Both the position numbers and the translations under genes were made by a program. From Tridacna crocea (Eukaryota; Mollusca; Bivalvia; Cardiida; Cardiidae): DNA of 64,000 nucleotides. The notes beneath the pieces were generated by a model. It worked only from the letters and a program-made list of their open reading frames with translations, had not been told where the DNA came from and did not search any database. Every line of letters starts with the position of its first letter. Positions within the stretch are counted from its first letter, which is position 1. The DNA is taken from assembly GCA_943736015.1 (NCBI GenBank), contig OX031072.1, positions 7,963,501-8,027,500 of the forward strand, written 5' to 3'. Of the stretch, positions 10,874-20,822 are shown piece by piece.

Positions 10874-11082
10874 TATTTTCTTGATAAACCATATATACTG
10901 AATTACCTCTGGCCTTATTACCCATAGCTTTTTTACTGTTTTACTTCTGGCTCTTTTACCTATGGCCTCTTTGCCTATGGCTTTTATACCTCTGGCTTTT
11001 TTTACCTACAACGTAGATTTTACATATTTACCAAACATCAAATTTATTGACTCAACTGAATTGAAAGCAGTGGGAGTCAACA

Positions 11083-11215
11083 GATTAAAATTTTACTCAC
11101 ATGTTTGGACTTGTCTTTGATGGGGGTAAAAAACATTGTAGAAAAAGGAAAAAAATACTGGTTACCAGCATTTTCTCCTTTACCTACAATGTTTTCAAAA
11201 GTCTTTTTCTTCATT
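11083..11215. mobile_element. Partial piggyBac-like MITE
   Basis: The central palindrome is present (ACATTGTAGAAAAAGG ... CCTTTACCTACAATGT, 11132-11194) with a degenerate outer arm. No TTAA ends were identified. Confidence 0.55.
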
Positions 11216-11517
11216 CACCAGTGTTGTTTAAGGATTTCTCTCAGTAGCCTGTCTAGAAGACATAATATAGATAGAAACAAGGAAATATCAACAAATCAAA
11301 ATTGTAAAAATACAATTCAAAATTTGTGCAAAATGCATGAAAGCGGTAAAATCATTTTTAAGCGTGAAATGTCGAAGAGAAGTAGTGTATGGAATAAAAG
11401 CTGTAACATGGGTTTACTGTCACAAACAAATATAAAGTGTAAAGGGGTGAGATATGCAAATGTTATGTAACCATTTCCTGTATTGTTTCAACTGGTCGGG
11501 GATGACCATGACAAAGG

Positions 11518-12419
11518 GTAGCCAGATATGTAATCAGACAGAAAGTATCAGGGAAAAAAGTATTGGGGAAAAAAAGAATCAATTTTTGCTTGGAAAGAAA
11601 GTATCAGGAAAAAAAGAATCAGTTTCTGTTAAAGTTGTGATACTTTTATCAATATTCTTTAAAATCATATATGATTTTGATACTTTAATTCATGGCATTT
11701 TAGCACACTAAAACTGCTACTTTGAAAAAATTTGAATACATATAATTTGAAACAATGTTTTCACAGGTTTATAAAATGTTTGCACCAAAATATTTTCATG
11801 CAGATTCATGTCAAATTCTGTTTTAATGTCAAACTTGTGGAAACAGGAGAATAGAAAATTTAAAGCTTTGATATGTTATCTCATCCACTTTATAGTTTCT
11901 TATAAAACTACTTTCAATATTTGGTGTTACAAAATTTTGTCCTCTGACCACCCAAATACCAAGTTAAAAGTTCAGTTTTCCTATTGCAAGTACAATGAAA
12001 TTTTACTCCATTTTGACTAATCCTGTTTAACCCTTTCCCAAACAACAAACTTTTGGACTAGACCAAACTGAAAGCATTTGCAGACGGCAATTCAACTCTT
12101 GCTGAAAAGATGATTTCTGTCTATGATAGGGTAGAAAACATTGTGGAAAAAGGAGAAAATGCTGGTTACCAGCATTTTCTCCTTTTCCCACAATGTTTTC
12201 AAAAGGCTACTATTCCATACCCGTAAAAACCAGGGATTGTTTGGGAAAGGGTTAAGAAATAAAGTAAAAAGGCAAAAAATATGGTAAGCATGAAAAAATA
12301 TGAGCTATTTATATGCTTTTTATATATGATGGGGGTTTTGTCCTAGGGGGGTTTTGTCCTACACTCTTTTTATCCTGATTCTTGTTTTCCTGATACTTTC
12401 TTTCCTACAATCAGCCAGG
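11518..12419. mobile_element. Fold-back-like inverted repeat pair (AAGTATCAGG arms)
   Basis: The left arm (about 11518-11628) carries GAAAGTATCAGG and AAAGAATCA repeats. The right arm (about 12345-12419) has their inverted forms (CCTGATTCTTG, CCTGATACTTTCTTTCC, CAGCCAGG against GCCAGATATG on the left). An intact piggyBac-like MITE lies between the arms. The design resembles the 9052-11033 element but with different arm motifs. Confidence 0.45.
12027..12255. mobile_element. piggyBac-like MITE, well preserved
   Basis: Perfect TTAA-CCCTTTCCCAAACAA left end and TTGTTTGGGAAAGGG-TTAA right end, an exact 15-bp inverted repeat. The central palindrome around AATGCTGGTTACCAGCATT is about 30 bp per arm. 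229 bp. This is the best type copy in the window. Confidence 0.92.
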
Positions 12420-12427
12420 TAATGACT

Positions 12428-12705
12428 TCACTCTTTACCATACAAACCCTAGATCTAGTTTCGAATACCAAAAGAAAGAGTGTTTGAAAAACAGTGTGGG
12501 AAGAAAATGTTGTTTGCTGTTCAAAGAATGATTATTATCCCTTGAAAGTTTACATCATATGAACAAAGTTGACTTTGTTATTTCCAAAATTTATGAACAT
12601 TATGAAATTGGATGAATCTATAATTTTCTTAAATGTTGATATCATTTGTAAAAGGGAGAAAATGGCAGCAATTTCTCCTTTGTCCAGAGCGAAGCGGTAA
12701 AGTAG
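12428..12705. mobile_element. Degenerate piggyBac-like MITE
   Basis: Starts CTCTTTACCATACAAACCC. It contains a broken GGGAGAAAATGGCAGCAATTTCTCC palindrome at 12653-12683 and lacks a clear right end. Confidence 0.4.
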
Positions 12706-12774
12706 AAAAGAGTAAGAAAGTACGAATAACATTTCATGTATTCAGTTTCAAAAAAAAAAAAGAAATTACCTACT

Positions 12775-13144
12775 TCATTTGGATTTTCTCTTTGGAAATT
12801 GCCGTTGCAGAATGTCCGTCTTTTGGAGTTTTGGTTTAAGGCCTATTTCCTTTTGACTCGGCATTTGGAATAATGTCGGCACAGTGTCGGGTTTAAATCG
12901 CAGCCTAGAATTCCTATAACCAACTTCTCTTGTGAGTTTTGGACTTATTTTTAATGTCTTCAAAGTTTTTCAGACACAATTTCCAATGAACCGATGGCAC
13001 AAAATCTGTCGCTACTGCCCTGTCCCGGTTTAAACATTTCGAAATCCATAGTTTCTTCCATTTTAATTCCCTCGGTAATTTGAACATATTAATTTTATGA
13101 GTTTCAGAATCGACTTTGCAGCCATAGCCTGCACAATTTACCAT
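12775..13144 (-). pseudogene. THAP-domain protein remnant, antisense to the cyclase gene
   Basis: Read on the minus strand from the Met at 13144, the first ~62 residues match a THAP zinc-binding DNA-recognition domain: MVNC.GYGC (C4, C9), F21..P24, W33, then FVPSVHWKLCLKNFE, where C57 is the third ligand. The fourth ligand, normally His (CSKHF), is Asn60 here. The frame stops at 12914, but the -1/+1 overlapping frame (12963 down to 12775) continues with LRFKPDTVPTLF, equivalent to the L.PDAVPTIF motif that follows THAP domains. A single frame break therefore splits one ancestral protein. A frame-shifted pseudogene is the simplest reading; an intron at this point cannot be excluded. THAP domains occur both in host regulators and in transposases, and the sequence does not decide which this was. 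Domain call is firm, status moderate. Confidence 0.75.
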
Positions 13145-13762
13145 TTTTTCAGCACAATTCTCAGTTAATACTCAGATATCTGTGTACAATTGTCCGTGTT
13201 TCTACTTAATTTCTACTGACTGTGTACACAGACTGACTTGACAATGACGTCACACATGCACGGTAGATCTAGAGCAAATCGGGGGAAGTAAACCATTTAC
13301 CATTTTAGGGCCGTATATCCAGGTGACAATTTGGCCATGGTTTATGGCATGTTATAAGGTGGTATTTTTAAAAAAAATTCTTATACATGTTTAACTGACA
13401 TCATTTGCAGCTGATTAAAAGAAAAAAAAACAAAACCCCAAATATTTTACGATATTATAAGAATGAACTTCTCCTTTTTATACATCCTCCCCCCAGCACC
13501 CAGCAAAAAAAGGGAGGGGGTGGTGTTGAATCAGCTTTTCAGTCTACAGATGTAATTTTGTGTCCTTTTTCAACCAAAAGTATTGAAAACTTAAATTGTA
13601 GACAAAGCCCTCAAACTCCAACCATTGAAAATTCTGCAAGTACAGTTGTCATGATTTGTTGACTGTTACAAAAATTATGGCCCTCTGAATTCTTTGTTTG
13701 CCTGTGACAATTCTCAATCACTGAAAAAACATTGACCTTGTAAAGTTTTCTTCACATTCCAG
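13145..13762. other. Intron-like sequence 5' of the first visible cyclase exon
   Basis: AT-rich, with oligo-A runs and a purine-rich GGGAGGGGGTGG patch near 13513. No earlier cyclase exon is recognisable here. It ends in the acceptor TTCTTCACATTCCAG at 13748-13762. Confidence 0.4.
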
Positions 13763-13861
13763 GGCCATGTGTAGCTGGTGTCGTTGGATTGAAAATGCCT
13801 CGATATTGTTTGTTTGGTGACACTGTAAACACAGCCAGTCGTATGGAGTCTTCTTCCATGG
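13763..13861 (+). CDS. Receptor guanylate cyclase, catalytic-domain exon
   Basis: Guanylate cyclases convert GTP to cGMP; receptor forms sit in the plasma membrane with the cyclase domain in the cytosol. This 99-nt exon starts in phase 1 (two bases complete a Gly codon) and reads [18 protein letters not shown] then [14 protein letters not shown]. The [18 protein letters not shown] block is the signature of the class III cyclase domain. It includes the Cys of the guanine pocket and the Asn and Arg (N-x3-R) that stabilise the transition state. [12 protein letters not shown] favours a receptor-type over a soluble beta-type enzyme. It is flanked by TTCACATTCCAG and GTAAAT splice sites. It ends in phase 1, splitting a codon that the 16917 exon completes as Ala. 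Confidence 0.93.
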
Positions 13862-14224
13862 GTAAATATTTTGTTTTGTAGTATATGACTCCTAATCAAG
13901 GCCCATATAACTTGTACTTTGCAGTAGTCTACTTTTTAATTTTTATAAGAATGTCGAGCTTTAAGGGGCTAATGAGATGGTGTGGCAAAATTGTTATTTG
14001 ATTAATTAGCATTGTATGGTATGTATGCATGTAATGATGTGTAACCAGAGAAAACCTCAATGATGGATATAAAAGCTTCTGCTGGATTAGCAGTTTGCTG
14101 TCTAAAATTTTGCCGAAATTTACAAGTGTTATGCACATGTTATGTATCGGAGAATGCACTCACATGGTCGGATGAGTCTGATATTTTTCCCAGGTATTAT
14201 GGGATCACCTATGGCATGTAAAGG

Positions 14225-14345
14225 AACCATAACTCTACTCAAAATTACAGCGTGCAGTGCACAAGAACCATAACTCTTCCAAGCACGAATTTTGAGTTAT
14301 TCCCTCCTTTGATCTTAATTTTTATAGCATTTGTTGCTTGTCAGG
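14225..14345. repeat. Relic of a GCACAAGAACCATAACTCT repeat
   Basis: GCACAAGAACCATAACTCT followed by TTTTGAGTTATTCCC and TTTGATC matches the tandem pair at 49480-49760. Low copy number and diverged. Confidence 0.4.
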
Positions 14346-15190
14346 TAGGAATGACTTGAAATAAGGTATGCTTATGTGTTGCAATATTTGGAAGTCAGAA
14401 TTTTTGTTTTTTTTTTCAACTGAGAAAGTGATGCCAATAGTCAGTGTCTTCACTTTGGCAAATTTTTCCCCGAATATGTAGTTTTCCACATGAGCATCCC
14501 TTCTTGGATGGAAAGTACTGTACTAAGTTAGTTAATAAACCCAAATCCAGACCGAAAGATGGGCTGTAAAGGTGACCAATACTTTATTTTTATGAGCCAT
14601 CCACCTTAGGGATTCACAGAGAACTGTCTCTGATCTGTGATTTCATACTGTCCATACATTCTTTGCATGGAATATTTAGAACATGCTCGAGGTATTTTAC
14701 AAAAAAAACACAGGAGCCCAGCAATTGGTATTCAATGCTTTCTTGCGTGGGTCAAAACATGAATACCAACATTCAGTGGTCATTCTGAACAGGAGTGATT
14801 GCATTATTCACGCTAAAATCGTCAAAATCGCTCAATATTGCAGCATAATGCGCAACAAAGATTAAAGATTACTTATAGCTATAACATTATAAACTCGGTC
14901 AAAAATGTACTAAATTTTCATGGAAGGGAGGTAACTATGGCACTTCCAGAAAATCATATTTGTCTTGTTCTATTTTTAGATCACTTGCAGACAAATTCTT
15001 CTTTTTAGGATAAAGTCATATTTCTCTCCACATTCCAGCGTTATTAAAACATTAAGCAGGGATATTCAGGCTGTATTTTTATTAATCATTATATTTTGAC
15101 ACTTTTCACAAACTGACTGGGGGGATGGAGGTTAAGAATTCTTTTCTTACAGTATTAGCACTGGAACAAGTCTGAAAACAGACTTAAAGT

Positions 15191-15412
15191 TTAACCCATT
15201 ACCACACAATCCCTACTTTTGACGCCCCTGAGAAAGAAGCTTTTGAAAACACTGTAGAAAAAGGAGAAATTGCTGGTAACATTCCCCTTTTCCCACAGTG
15301 TTTTCTACCCTTCCCAGATCACATTTCAATTTTTCAGTCACCTTTATTTTGTCGTCTGCAAATGCTTTCAATTTGAACCAGTCTAAAATTTTGTCGTGTG
15401 GTAAAGAGTTAA
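15191..15412. mobile_element. piggyBac-like MITE in the cyclase intron
   Basis: TTAACCCATTACCACACAA at the left and GTGTGGTAAAGAGTTAA at the right. The central palindrome is shortened on one side (GAGAAATTGCTGGTAACATTCCCC). 222 bp. Confidence 0.82.
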
Positions 15413-15838
15413 TAAGTAACACCTTATCAGATTTGATCTTTGTTTTCTTCCCTTTCCACCATGTACTAGTTGCATGCTAGGCTACCACTTAGAATTCTTC
15501 TATCCACTTCATTCCAACAAGTTTGTAGATCAGATGAGGTATTTTCTTGTCAAATATTTTTCCACAAACAAAGTGCATGAATAAAGAACTGTTTATATAT
15601 TTCACCCCTATCTCCTATTGATAACAAAGTAATTTTGACCCATGGACATTTCTCTTTCACTGTTGGAAATTCCACTTTGACTGTTGAAAATTTGGGCCCA
15701 TGAAAACATGCCTCTTGGGATTCTGAACCTTGTGAGAATCCTGTTAAGAACTAAGGACAGACTATTTTAAACCCCAATCCAATAAAATCAGATATGATGT
15801 TATAAGAGTATAAGAGTATTGTATCTATCATGTATATG

Positions 15839-16114
15839 TCATAGGCCAGATTGGAATCTAGGCAAGTCCAGAATCTGCATAGACCAAATTCGAATTATAA
15901 CTTTGTCCAACCAAAATAAAGTGTTTTCTTCCTTTAATCTGGGGTTTACGTAAAATGAGATGCTTTATATATATTCAAAGAGAAAATAATCCAATTTGGT
16001 CTAGGCAGATTGTTGAGCTGTCTAGCAAAACCAGGATCCTTATTTGGTCTAGCCAGGATTCCAGTTTGGTCTAGGCATATTCCAGATCTACCTGGATTCT
16101 AGATTGGACTATGA
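15839..16114. repeat. Inverted-repeat element with GGTCTAGGCA sub-repeats
   Basis: The ends read TCATAGGCCAGATTGGAATC and GATTCTAGATTGGACTATGA and are inverted. Internally the motif TTTGGTCTAG(G/C)CA occurs three times on the right, with its complement (TGCATAGACCAAATT) on the left. About 276 bp, non-coding, intronic. Probably a small fold-back element. Confidence 0.5.
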
Positions 16115-16916
16115 TATATACATGTACAAGTTGACATGCCTGCATTTCACGGTCTTTGGGGTTCATTTTTTATAAATAGAAATCAAGGCACAGTTTTCTA
16201 GTCTGACCAAAGTTTATCAATCAAAGATCAACAAACCAGTCAAATTGGAAAACATGCCGAGCAGGTACTTGTCAGAGTGGAACTTATGTTGTTCACTTCA
16301 CGTAAGCTGGTAAAATATGTTGTGAATTTATCTGCAAATGCAAATTAACAACCCTCATCAGGATCCCAGGATGCAGACAATAATGAGTGATAAGTTGACC
16401 ATCAATGGAAACAATGAGAAAAAGCAAAGTTTTAAACTCTTAGTGCACAAATTGACTTCTGGAATTCAAATTTGTCTAAAAATAGACCAACCTGCAATTG
16501 ATCATAGGTTTATTGAAATCAATGACATAGCAGTATTTCAATGTCGGCAATATTCAACTGATAAGCAGTTATTGACTTACAGCATGGCAGCTTTTCTTGT
16601 TTAAGTTTTTGGACAGCAGACAAAAGATTACATTTTATAGACCTAAGTATGGGACACACACACACAAATTTTACTGCCCAAAATTTAAGCAAAGTAGGGT
16701 ATTTTTGTACAAACCCTGAGCACTATTCTTAAGGTAAGGTAAGGTCAGGTGCAGGTGTGGATGGGGGGCTTCTGGAGTAAGTAATGTAGTGAGAGTGATA
16801 CCTATAGAGAGGGAGCATTAATTAGATGAAATACAGTATAGCCTTTCAATAGACTATTTGAAAACTGAACTTGCGAATGAAGTTTTTGCTTTTCTTTGTT
16901 TCTTTAAAATTTACAG

Positions 16917-17008
16917 CCCTGAGAATTCACATGTCTGAGCATACAGCCAACATTCTGTTCAGATTAGGTGGTTATCATCTAGACTGCAGGGGAGAACGAG
17001 AAGTTAAG
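16917..17008 (+). CDS. Receptor guanylate cyclase, penultimate exon
   Basis: The first two bases complete an Ala codon begun in the previous exon. The frame reads LRIHMSEHTANILFRLGG then YHLDCRGEREVK and ends in phase 0 at AAG before GTAAAC. This corresponds to the end of the cyclase fold (the ALRIHxSExTxxxL helix and the CRGE...VKGKG strand). Agreement of phases at both junctions with the neighbouring exons is strong support for a real gene. Confidence 0.93.
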
Positions 17009-17229
17009 GTAAACGCTGTTTACCTTTTTCTTTCTTGAATATGTTTTTTTTTTCCTTCCGAGACTCACTTTATTTGGTTGTATTTATGAGTGATATGAAC
17101 TTTTTAATCAAGGTGATTTTTATGATTTAAGTATTGCTGTAAATGCTGCTAGTTTCCTTTCATACTATCTGATTATTACATTGTTTGCATCAAGTTCCTA
17201 GAGGGGGGAAAAAAATCTGAGTATGTGTT

Positions 17230-17370
17230 CACCAATTTTTCTTAAGAATGTTCAAAGCCTTACTCCCCAAGATTTCCTCAAAATAGTTTAGATAATCAGA
17301 AGTTTGTTACTTCCAGACTTGAGAAATTTGGAAGAACAAGACTAAGAATGTTCTCAAACATAATTGGTGA
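17230..17370. mobile_element. Ancient copy of the CACCAA...TTGGTG fold-back MITE
   Basis: Starts CACCAATTTTTCTTAAGAA and ends AGAATGTTCTCAAACATAAT then TGGTG. Internal landmarks (CAAGATTTCCT, GTTACTTCCAGA) match the well-preserved copy at 60451-60654. It lies in the last cyclase intron. Strongly diverged, so old. Confidence 0.6.
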
Positions 17371-17476
17371 ATGCTGAGCAAAGTACAAAACTGAGCTATG
17401 GAAAAATACCAGTTATTTTTTTTCACTCAAGCTTAAAGGATTCAGACTGATATACTAGATTGTAACACTCTTTCAG

Positions 17477-17584
17477 GGCAAAGGAGTGATGACGACTTAC
17501 TGGTTAGAAGGAAAAGATGGATTCACAAAACCATTACCATCAAAAGAAATGGCTGCTTCTGCATCAAAGCATGAGTTTAAATAA
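17477..17584 (+). CDS. Receptor guanylate cyclase, last exon and stop
   Basis: After a CTCTTTCAG acceptor the frame reads GKGVMTTYWLEGKDGFTKPL and continues to KHEFK and TAA at 17582-17584. GKG-x3-TYWL-x-G is the conserved end of the cyclase domain, where the sequence usually reads KGKG...TYWL. The remaining ~20 residues are a short hydrophilic tail, so this isoform has no long C-terminal extension. An AATAAA lies 3 bases past the stop, probably too close to be the working poly(A) signal. Confidence 0.93.
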   Translation, partial: GKGVMTTYWLEGKDGFTKPLPSKEMAASASKHEFK

Positions 17585-17587
17585 TCA

Positions 17588-17593
17588 AATAAA
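17588..17593 (+). promoter_or_regulatory. AATAAA immediately after the cyclase stop
   Basis: A canonical hexamer begins 3 bases after the stop codon. Using it would give a 3' UTR of only 20-30 nt, so a downstream signal is more likely. Confidence 0.2.
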
Positions 17594-17819
17594 GTTACAG
17601 GAACCCCTAGATTATGCGTGTGCTGAGCTGAGATTATTTAAGTTTTCTAAAGTGTGCATGTATAATGTAACATGATAATTAGGCCATTGTCTGCAAGGTT
17701 CTTTTCAGTATGGCTGTAGCATAGTTAACTTTTCATCAGGCAACAAATACTTGACTGTCCATATTTAAAGCATGTGCAGATAACAAATGGTAGGTTGATC
17801 ACTGAATGTGATCTCTCTT

Positions 17820-18578
17820 TTAACCCTTTCAGTGCCTACAGGACAGGTATACCCATCCACCGTAGTTTCTGCGTATTTACCTACAGGACGGGTATATCTG
17901 CCTTGAGAAATTCCCGATGGTATTCTTCATCCTCTGTTTATATGACATCATCATGCGTAGTAATTTTCTACCAATGATGATTTAGCTTTCATTTGCAAAT
18001 CTGAAAATAGAAAATATGTAATTAGAGCACCTAAAAATAGGATCAAATTGAAGGTTGGTGAGGCTATTTTTGATTCGGTTTTCCAAAAATGATTCAAAAT
18101 GGCGGACGGTAAAAATGTGCCGAGTACAAGTGGTATAAATAACAACAATAGTAGGTCTAGAAAACGTAAATTCTGTACTGCTGAGGAGGTTTTAGCGCTG
18201 TTATATAACAGTTCATTATAGGACATATGTACTGACTTAGAAAATGACAATTCATTGGATTCAGACAGCAAAAATGACAAAAATGTTCGAGCTGGTGATG
18301 TTGACATTATTCATCATACACTTAGACTTGGTTATCATTCAAGATAGCAAAAAGGAACATTCTGTAGTTCAAAAATGAATAAAGATGTACTCACTGGATA
18401 GCATTTTCTATGACCTTTTGGAAAATACTAGGTTTAATAGGGTTTTATTGAATATTACTATATCTATAGGCTGTCTTCTAATGATACCATCTTTTTTTTT
18501 TTTAATTTCTTAGAAAATTCCCAGGCAAATGTGCATAAATTTTCTTTACAATAAAGTTCCCGGCACTGAAAGGGTTAA
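17820..18578 (+). mobile_element. 759-bp piggyBac derivative with TTAA ends
   Basis: Flanked by TTAA at 17820-17823 and 18575-18578. The terminal inverted repeats are CCCTTTCAGTGCC and GGCACTGAAAGGG, exact over 13 bp. The interior keeps the start of a transposase gene, while the catalytic part is absent, so this is an internally deleted copy. It is longer than the ~228-bp MITEs and has different sub-terminal sequence, but the same TTAA/CCC logic. Confidence 0.9.
18099..18347 (+). pseudogene. piggyBac transposase N-terminal fragment
   Basis: ATG at 18099 opens MADGKNVPSTSG, a basic NNSRSRKRKF stretch, then TAEEVLALLYNS and an acidic, Ser/Asp-rich segment. This is the typical low-complexity acidic N-terminus of piggyBac transposases. 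It has an in-frame TAG at codon 41 and ends at TAG 18345-18347. The DDD catalytic domain is absent. Identification rests on composition and on its position inside TTAA/CCC ends, not on a catalytic motif. Confidence 0.65.
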
Positions 18579-18625
18579 AGTGTAGAAAATATTCTTTAAA
18601 ACAGAGAAAATGCTGGTCACTGGTA

Positions 18626-18810
18626 TTTTTAGCTTGCCTTTGCACAGAGTGTTCAAAGTGAGCTTTTGTGATTGGATTGTGTCCATACTGTATCATTCAT
18701 CCTCAACTTGTACCATGTATACTGTCTTGAGGCTACCTTTACAGTCAATCACACATGAATCTTAGTCAAATGTTCATTTCAATGATATCTCAAGACGAAT
18801 TTGATATTTG
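18626..18810 (+). mobile_element. Remnant of a CTGAGCAC-type (130-bp unit) element
   Basis: TTTTTAGCTTGCCTTTGCAC and GTTCAAAGTGAGCTTTTGTG reproduce the 5' hairpin of the 46225 element. They are followed by one decayed unit (GAGGCTACCTTTACAGTCAA then TGAATCTTAGTCAAATGTTC). Truncated. Confidence 0.55.
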
Positions 18811-19289
18811 CCAGAAAGGGTTGAAAAATCAGGTTGCTAGGGAAAGCTTAGAGAAACCATATGCACAATCACAGGCCACGTCTACTGTGGAATAATCTAA
18901 AAACTGGTAATAGAATTGCATTGGTGATATTTGTGACACTTTTGAAAAGGGTTAACACAGGATCATGAGGTAGGTTTGGACAAGTTTTAGAAAAGCCTTC
19001 TTTACCTAATGGAAGCTTGTTTTCAGTCTCTGATACCTGCAAAATTTGGTTATAATAATTTTTTGGACTAGTTTGATAGGTCACTGGGAACAGTTCTAAA
19101 ATAAACTTGTGTACAATCAAGAGGCAACATTTTGGTAAAATTTGATACATACCGTCTTTATTTCCTTTAATATATATATGCACTGACTCTTTTATGGGCT
19201 CAAGGGTTAAAGCATGGCTACCAAGTAAAAAATACAAGTAGTGACTGTACATTATATCTCTACCTAAGATTAATAGCTGTACTCATAAT

Positions 19290-19953
19290 TAGCGTATTTG
19301 AGCATAAAATGTTCAAGGTAAGCAGTTGTGATTTTGATGTTGAAAATGTCCATTGTTTGTTTTCATCATTTTGATACCCGGTGTTTATCCTAGAATCTAT
19401 CAGGTGCTCTTGAAAATTGGTCAGAATGAATGTCTTGATATTTCAGATCAGTTTGAAAATGAGTCAAGTTGGGTTGTGAAGATAGTCATGGGTGCTAATC
19501 TTCAAAAAACCTTATGTACTTGCCAGAGCTCAAATATCAGAACTTAAGTCTTGATGACATCTTGGACAAGTAAAAAATATTGTTATATTGGACCAAAAAA
19601 AGCAGGCCTCTGAATGTGTATGTGGTGCCTTTGGTAAAGGCCATGTTTCAGCTCTGATGTTCATCAAAACTGGTCAGATCGTTTGTTTGATATCTTGAAT
19701 GAGTGTAAAAATTTGGTCACATGAAAAAGAAGGTCTCTGGAAAAAATGTTGAAATAAATGTTTAACTCTAGCGGATATTATGTTTTTCCAAAATGAAAGT
19801 CAAAATGTTTGCCTTGATATTTCAGAACAGTCTAATATTTGGTTACATCGGGTTTAAATGAAGATCACTGGCACAACTCTTCAAAATCCTACTGTGGACT
19901 ATAGAGGCCATATTTTACTCTGATGCTCATCAAACCTTGTCAGAATGTTTGTT
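19290..19953 (+). mobile_element. Remnant of a CTGAGCAC-type (130-bp unit) element
   Basis: A decayed 5' hairpin (TTTGAGCATAAAATGTTCAAGG) leads into about four units with the landmarks TTGGTCAGAATG, GATATTTCAGA, GTTTGAAAATGAGTCAAG and ACTCTGATGCTCATCAAA. The right side is interrupted by the piggyBac-like MITE at 19954. Confidence 0.6.
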
Positions 19954-20182
19954 TTAACCCTTTCCCAAACAATCCCTGGTTTTTACGGGTCTGGAATAGT
20001 AGCTTTGTGAAAACATTGTGGGAAAAGGAGAAAATGCTGGTAACCAGCATTTTCTCCTTTTCACACAATGTTTTCTACCCTATCATAGACAGAAATCATT
20101 TTTTCAGCAAGAGTTGAATTGTTGTCTGCATATGCTTTCAATTTGGTCTAGTCCAAAAGTTTGTCGTTTGGGAAAAGGTTAA
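19954..20182. mobile_element. piggyBac-like MITE
   Basis: TTAACCCTTTCCCAAACAAT at the left, GTTTGGGAAAAGGTTAA at the right. The central palindrome GAGAAAATGCTGGTAACCAG plus complement is intact. 229 bp. Confidence 0.88.
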
Positions 20183-20597
20183 GGTAGTAGACCCGAAACA
20201 CTTCTAGTGCAGGATGGAATAAAATTTCTTGATAGTTGATAAATACAAATTTATACAGACAGATACTTTTGCATGTTTTTAACCCACCAGAAATTCCTTT
20301 GATGTCTATCTTGAAATTATTTGTTGATACTTTTTGTTTTTTTCCAGAAAAGGAGGTTATTATTATCTCCTTTTGTAATGAGAATAAAGTAGTTTTATAA
20401 ATGATAATTCTAAGAAGGAAAAGAGGCTTGGCTAAATTAGTTCAATTTTACTTAATTTTAATCATTGCAAATTTGTAGAATAACATTATGTTAAAAAAAG
20501 CTGTTTTCTATTATGGGTCCATTATCTTGATTGTATCTTTAACAATTCTGAAAATGGCACTAGTGCACGGGGTAAATAAAAAGCCCTGTCACTGGTT
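20183..20597. other. Gene-free stretch
   Basis: AT-rich. A small palindrome AGGAGGTTATTATTATCTCCT occurs near 20353. Nothing else was recognised. Confidence 0.35.
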
Positions 20598-20822
20598 TTA
20601 ATCGGTTACCAAACAACAAAATTTTAGATTGATCCAAATTGAAAGCACTTGCAGATGACAAAATAATCAAAATCCAAAATTTGAAAGTTGTTTCCAGGAG
20701 CGTATGATTGTGGGAAAAGGAGAAAATGCTGGTTTCCAGCATTTTCTCTTTTTTTCACATTGTTTTCAAACTGCTTTTATTTCAGGGTCATAAGAGCCAG
20801 GGATTGTTTAATAAAGGCTTAA
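20598..20822. mobile_element. piggyBac-like MITE, abuts the next
   Basis: Left TTAATCGGTTACCAAACAAC, right GGGATTGTTTAATAAAGGC followed by TTAA. The central palindrome AATGCTGGTTTCCAGCATT is present. The right TTAA (20819-20822) is also the left TTAA of the following element. Confidence 0.8.

Larger units (their letters stand above)
9052..11033. mobile_element. Fold-back element with repeat-containing inverted arms
   Basis: The left arm (about 9052-9178) repeats an AGGTAAAAAAGCCAG-like motif about six times. The right arm (about 10903-11033) is its inverted counterpart (CTCTGGCTTTTTTTACCT and variants). Both arms end outwardly in ATGTAAAAT. The 1.7 kb between them holds MITE relics, a 550-bp repeat (10237-10790) and a CT microsatellite. 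No transposase was found. Fold-back (Foldback/MULE-like) architecture is inferred from the arms alone. Confidence 0.55.
13862..16916 (+). other. Cyclase intron (3.06 kb) carrying repeats
   Basis: Bounded by GTAAAT and TTTACAG. It holds a repeat relic with CATAACTCT motifs (14220-14340), a piggyBac-like MITE (15191-15412) and an inverted-repeat element (15839-16114). No alternative exon was recognised. Confidence 0.8.
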
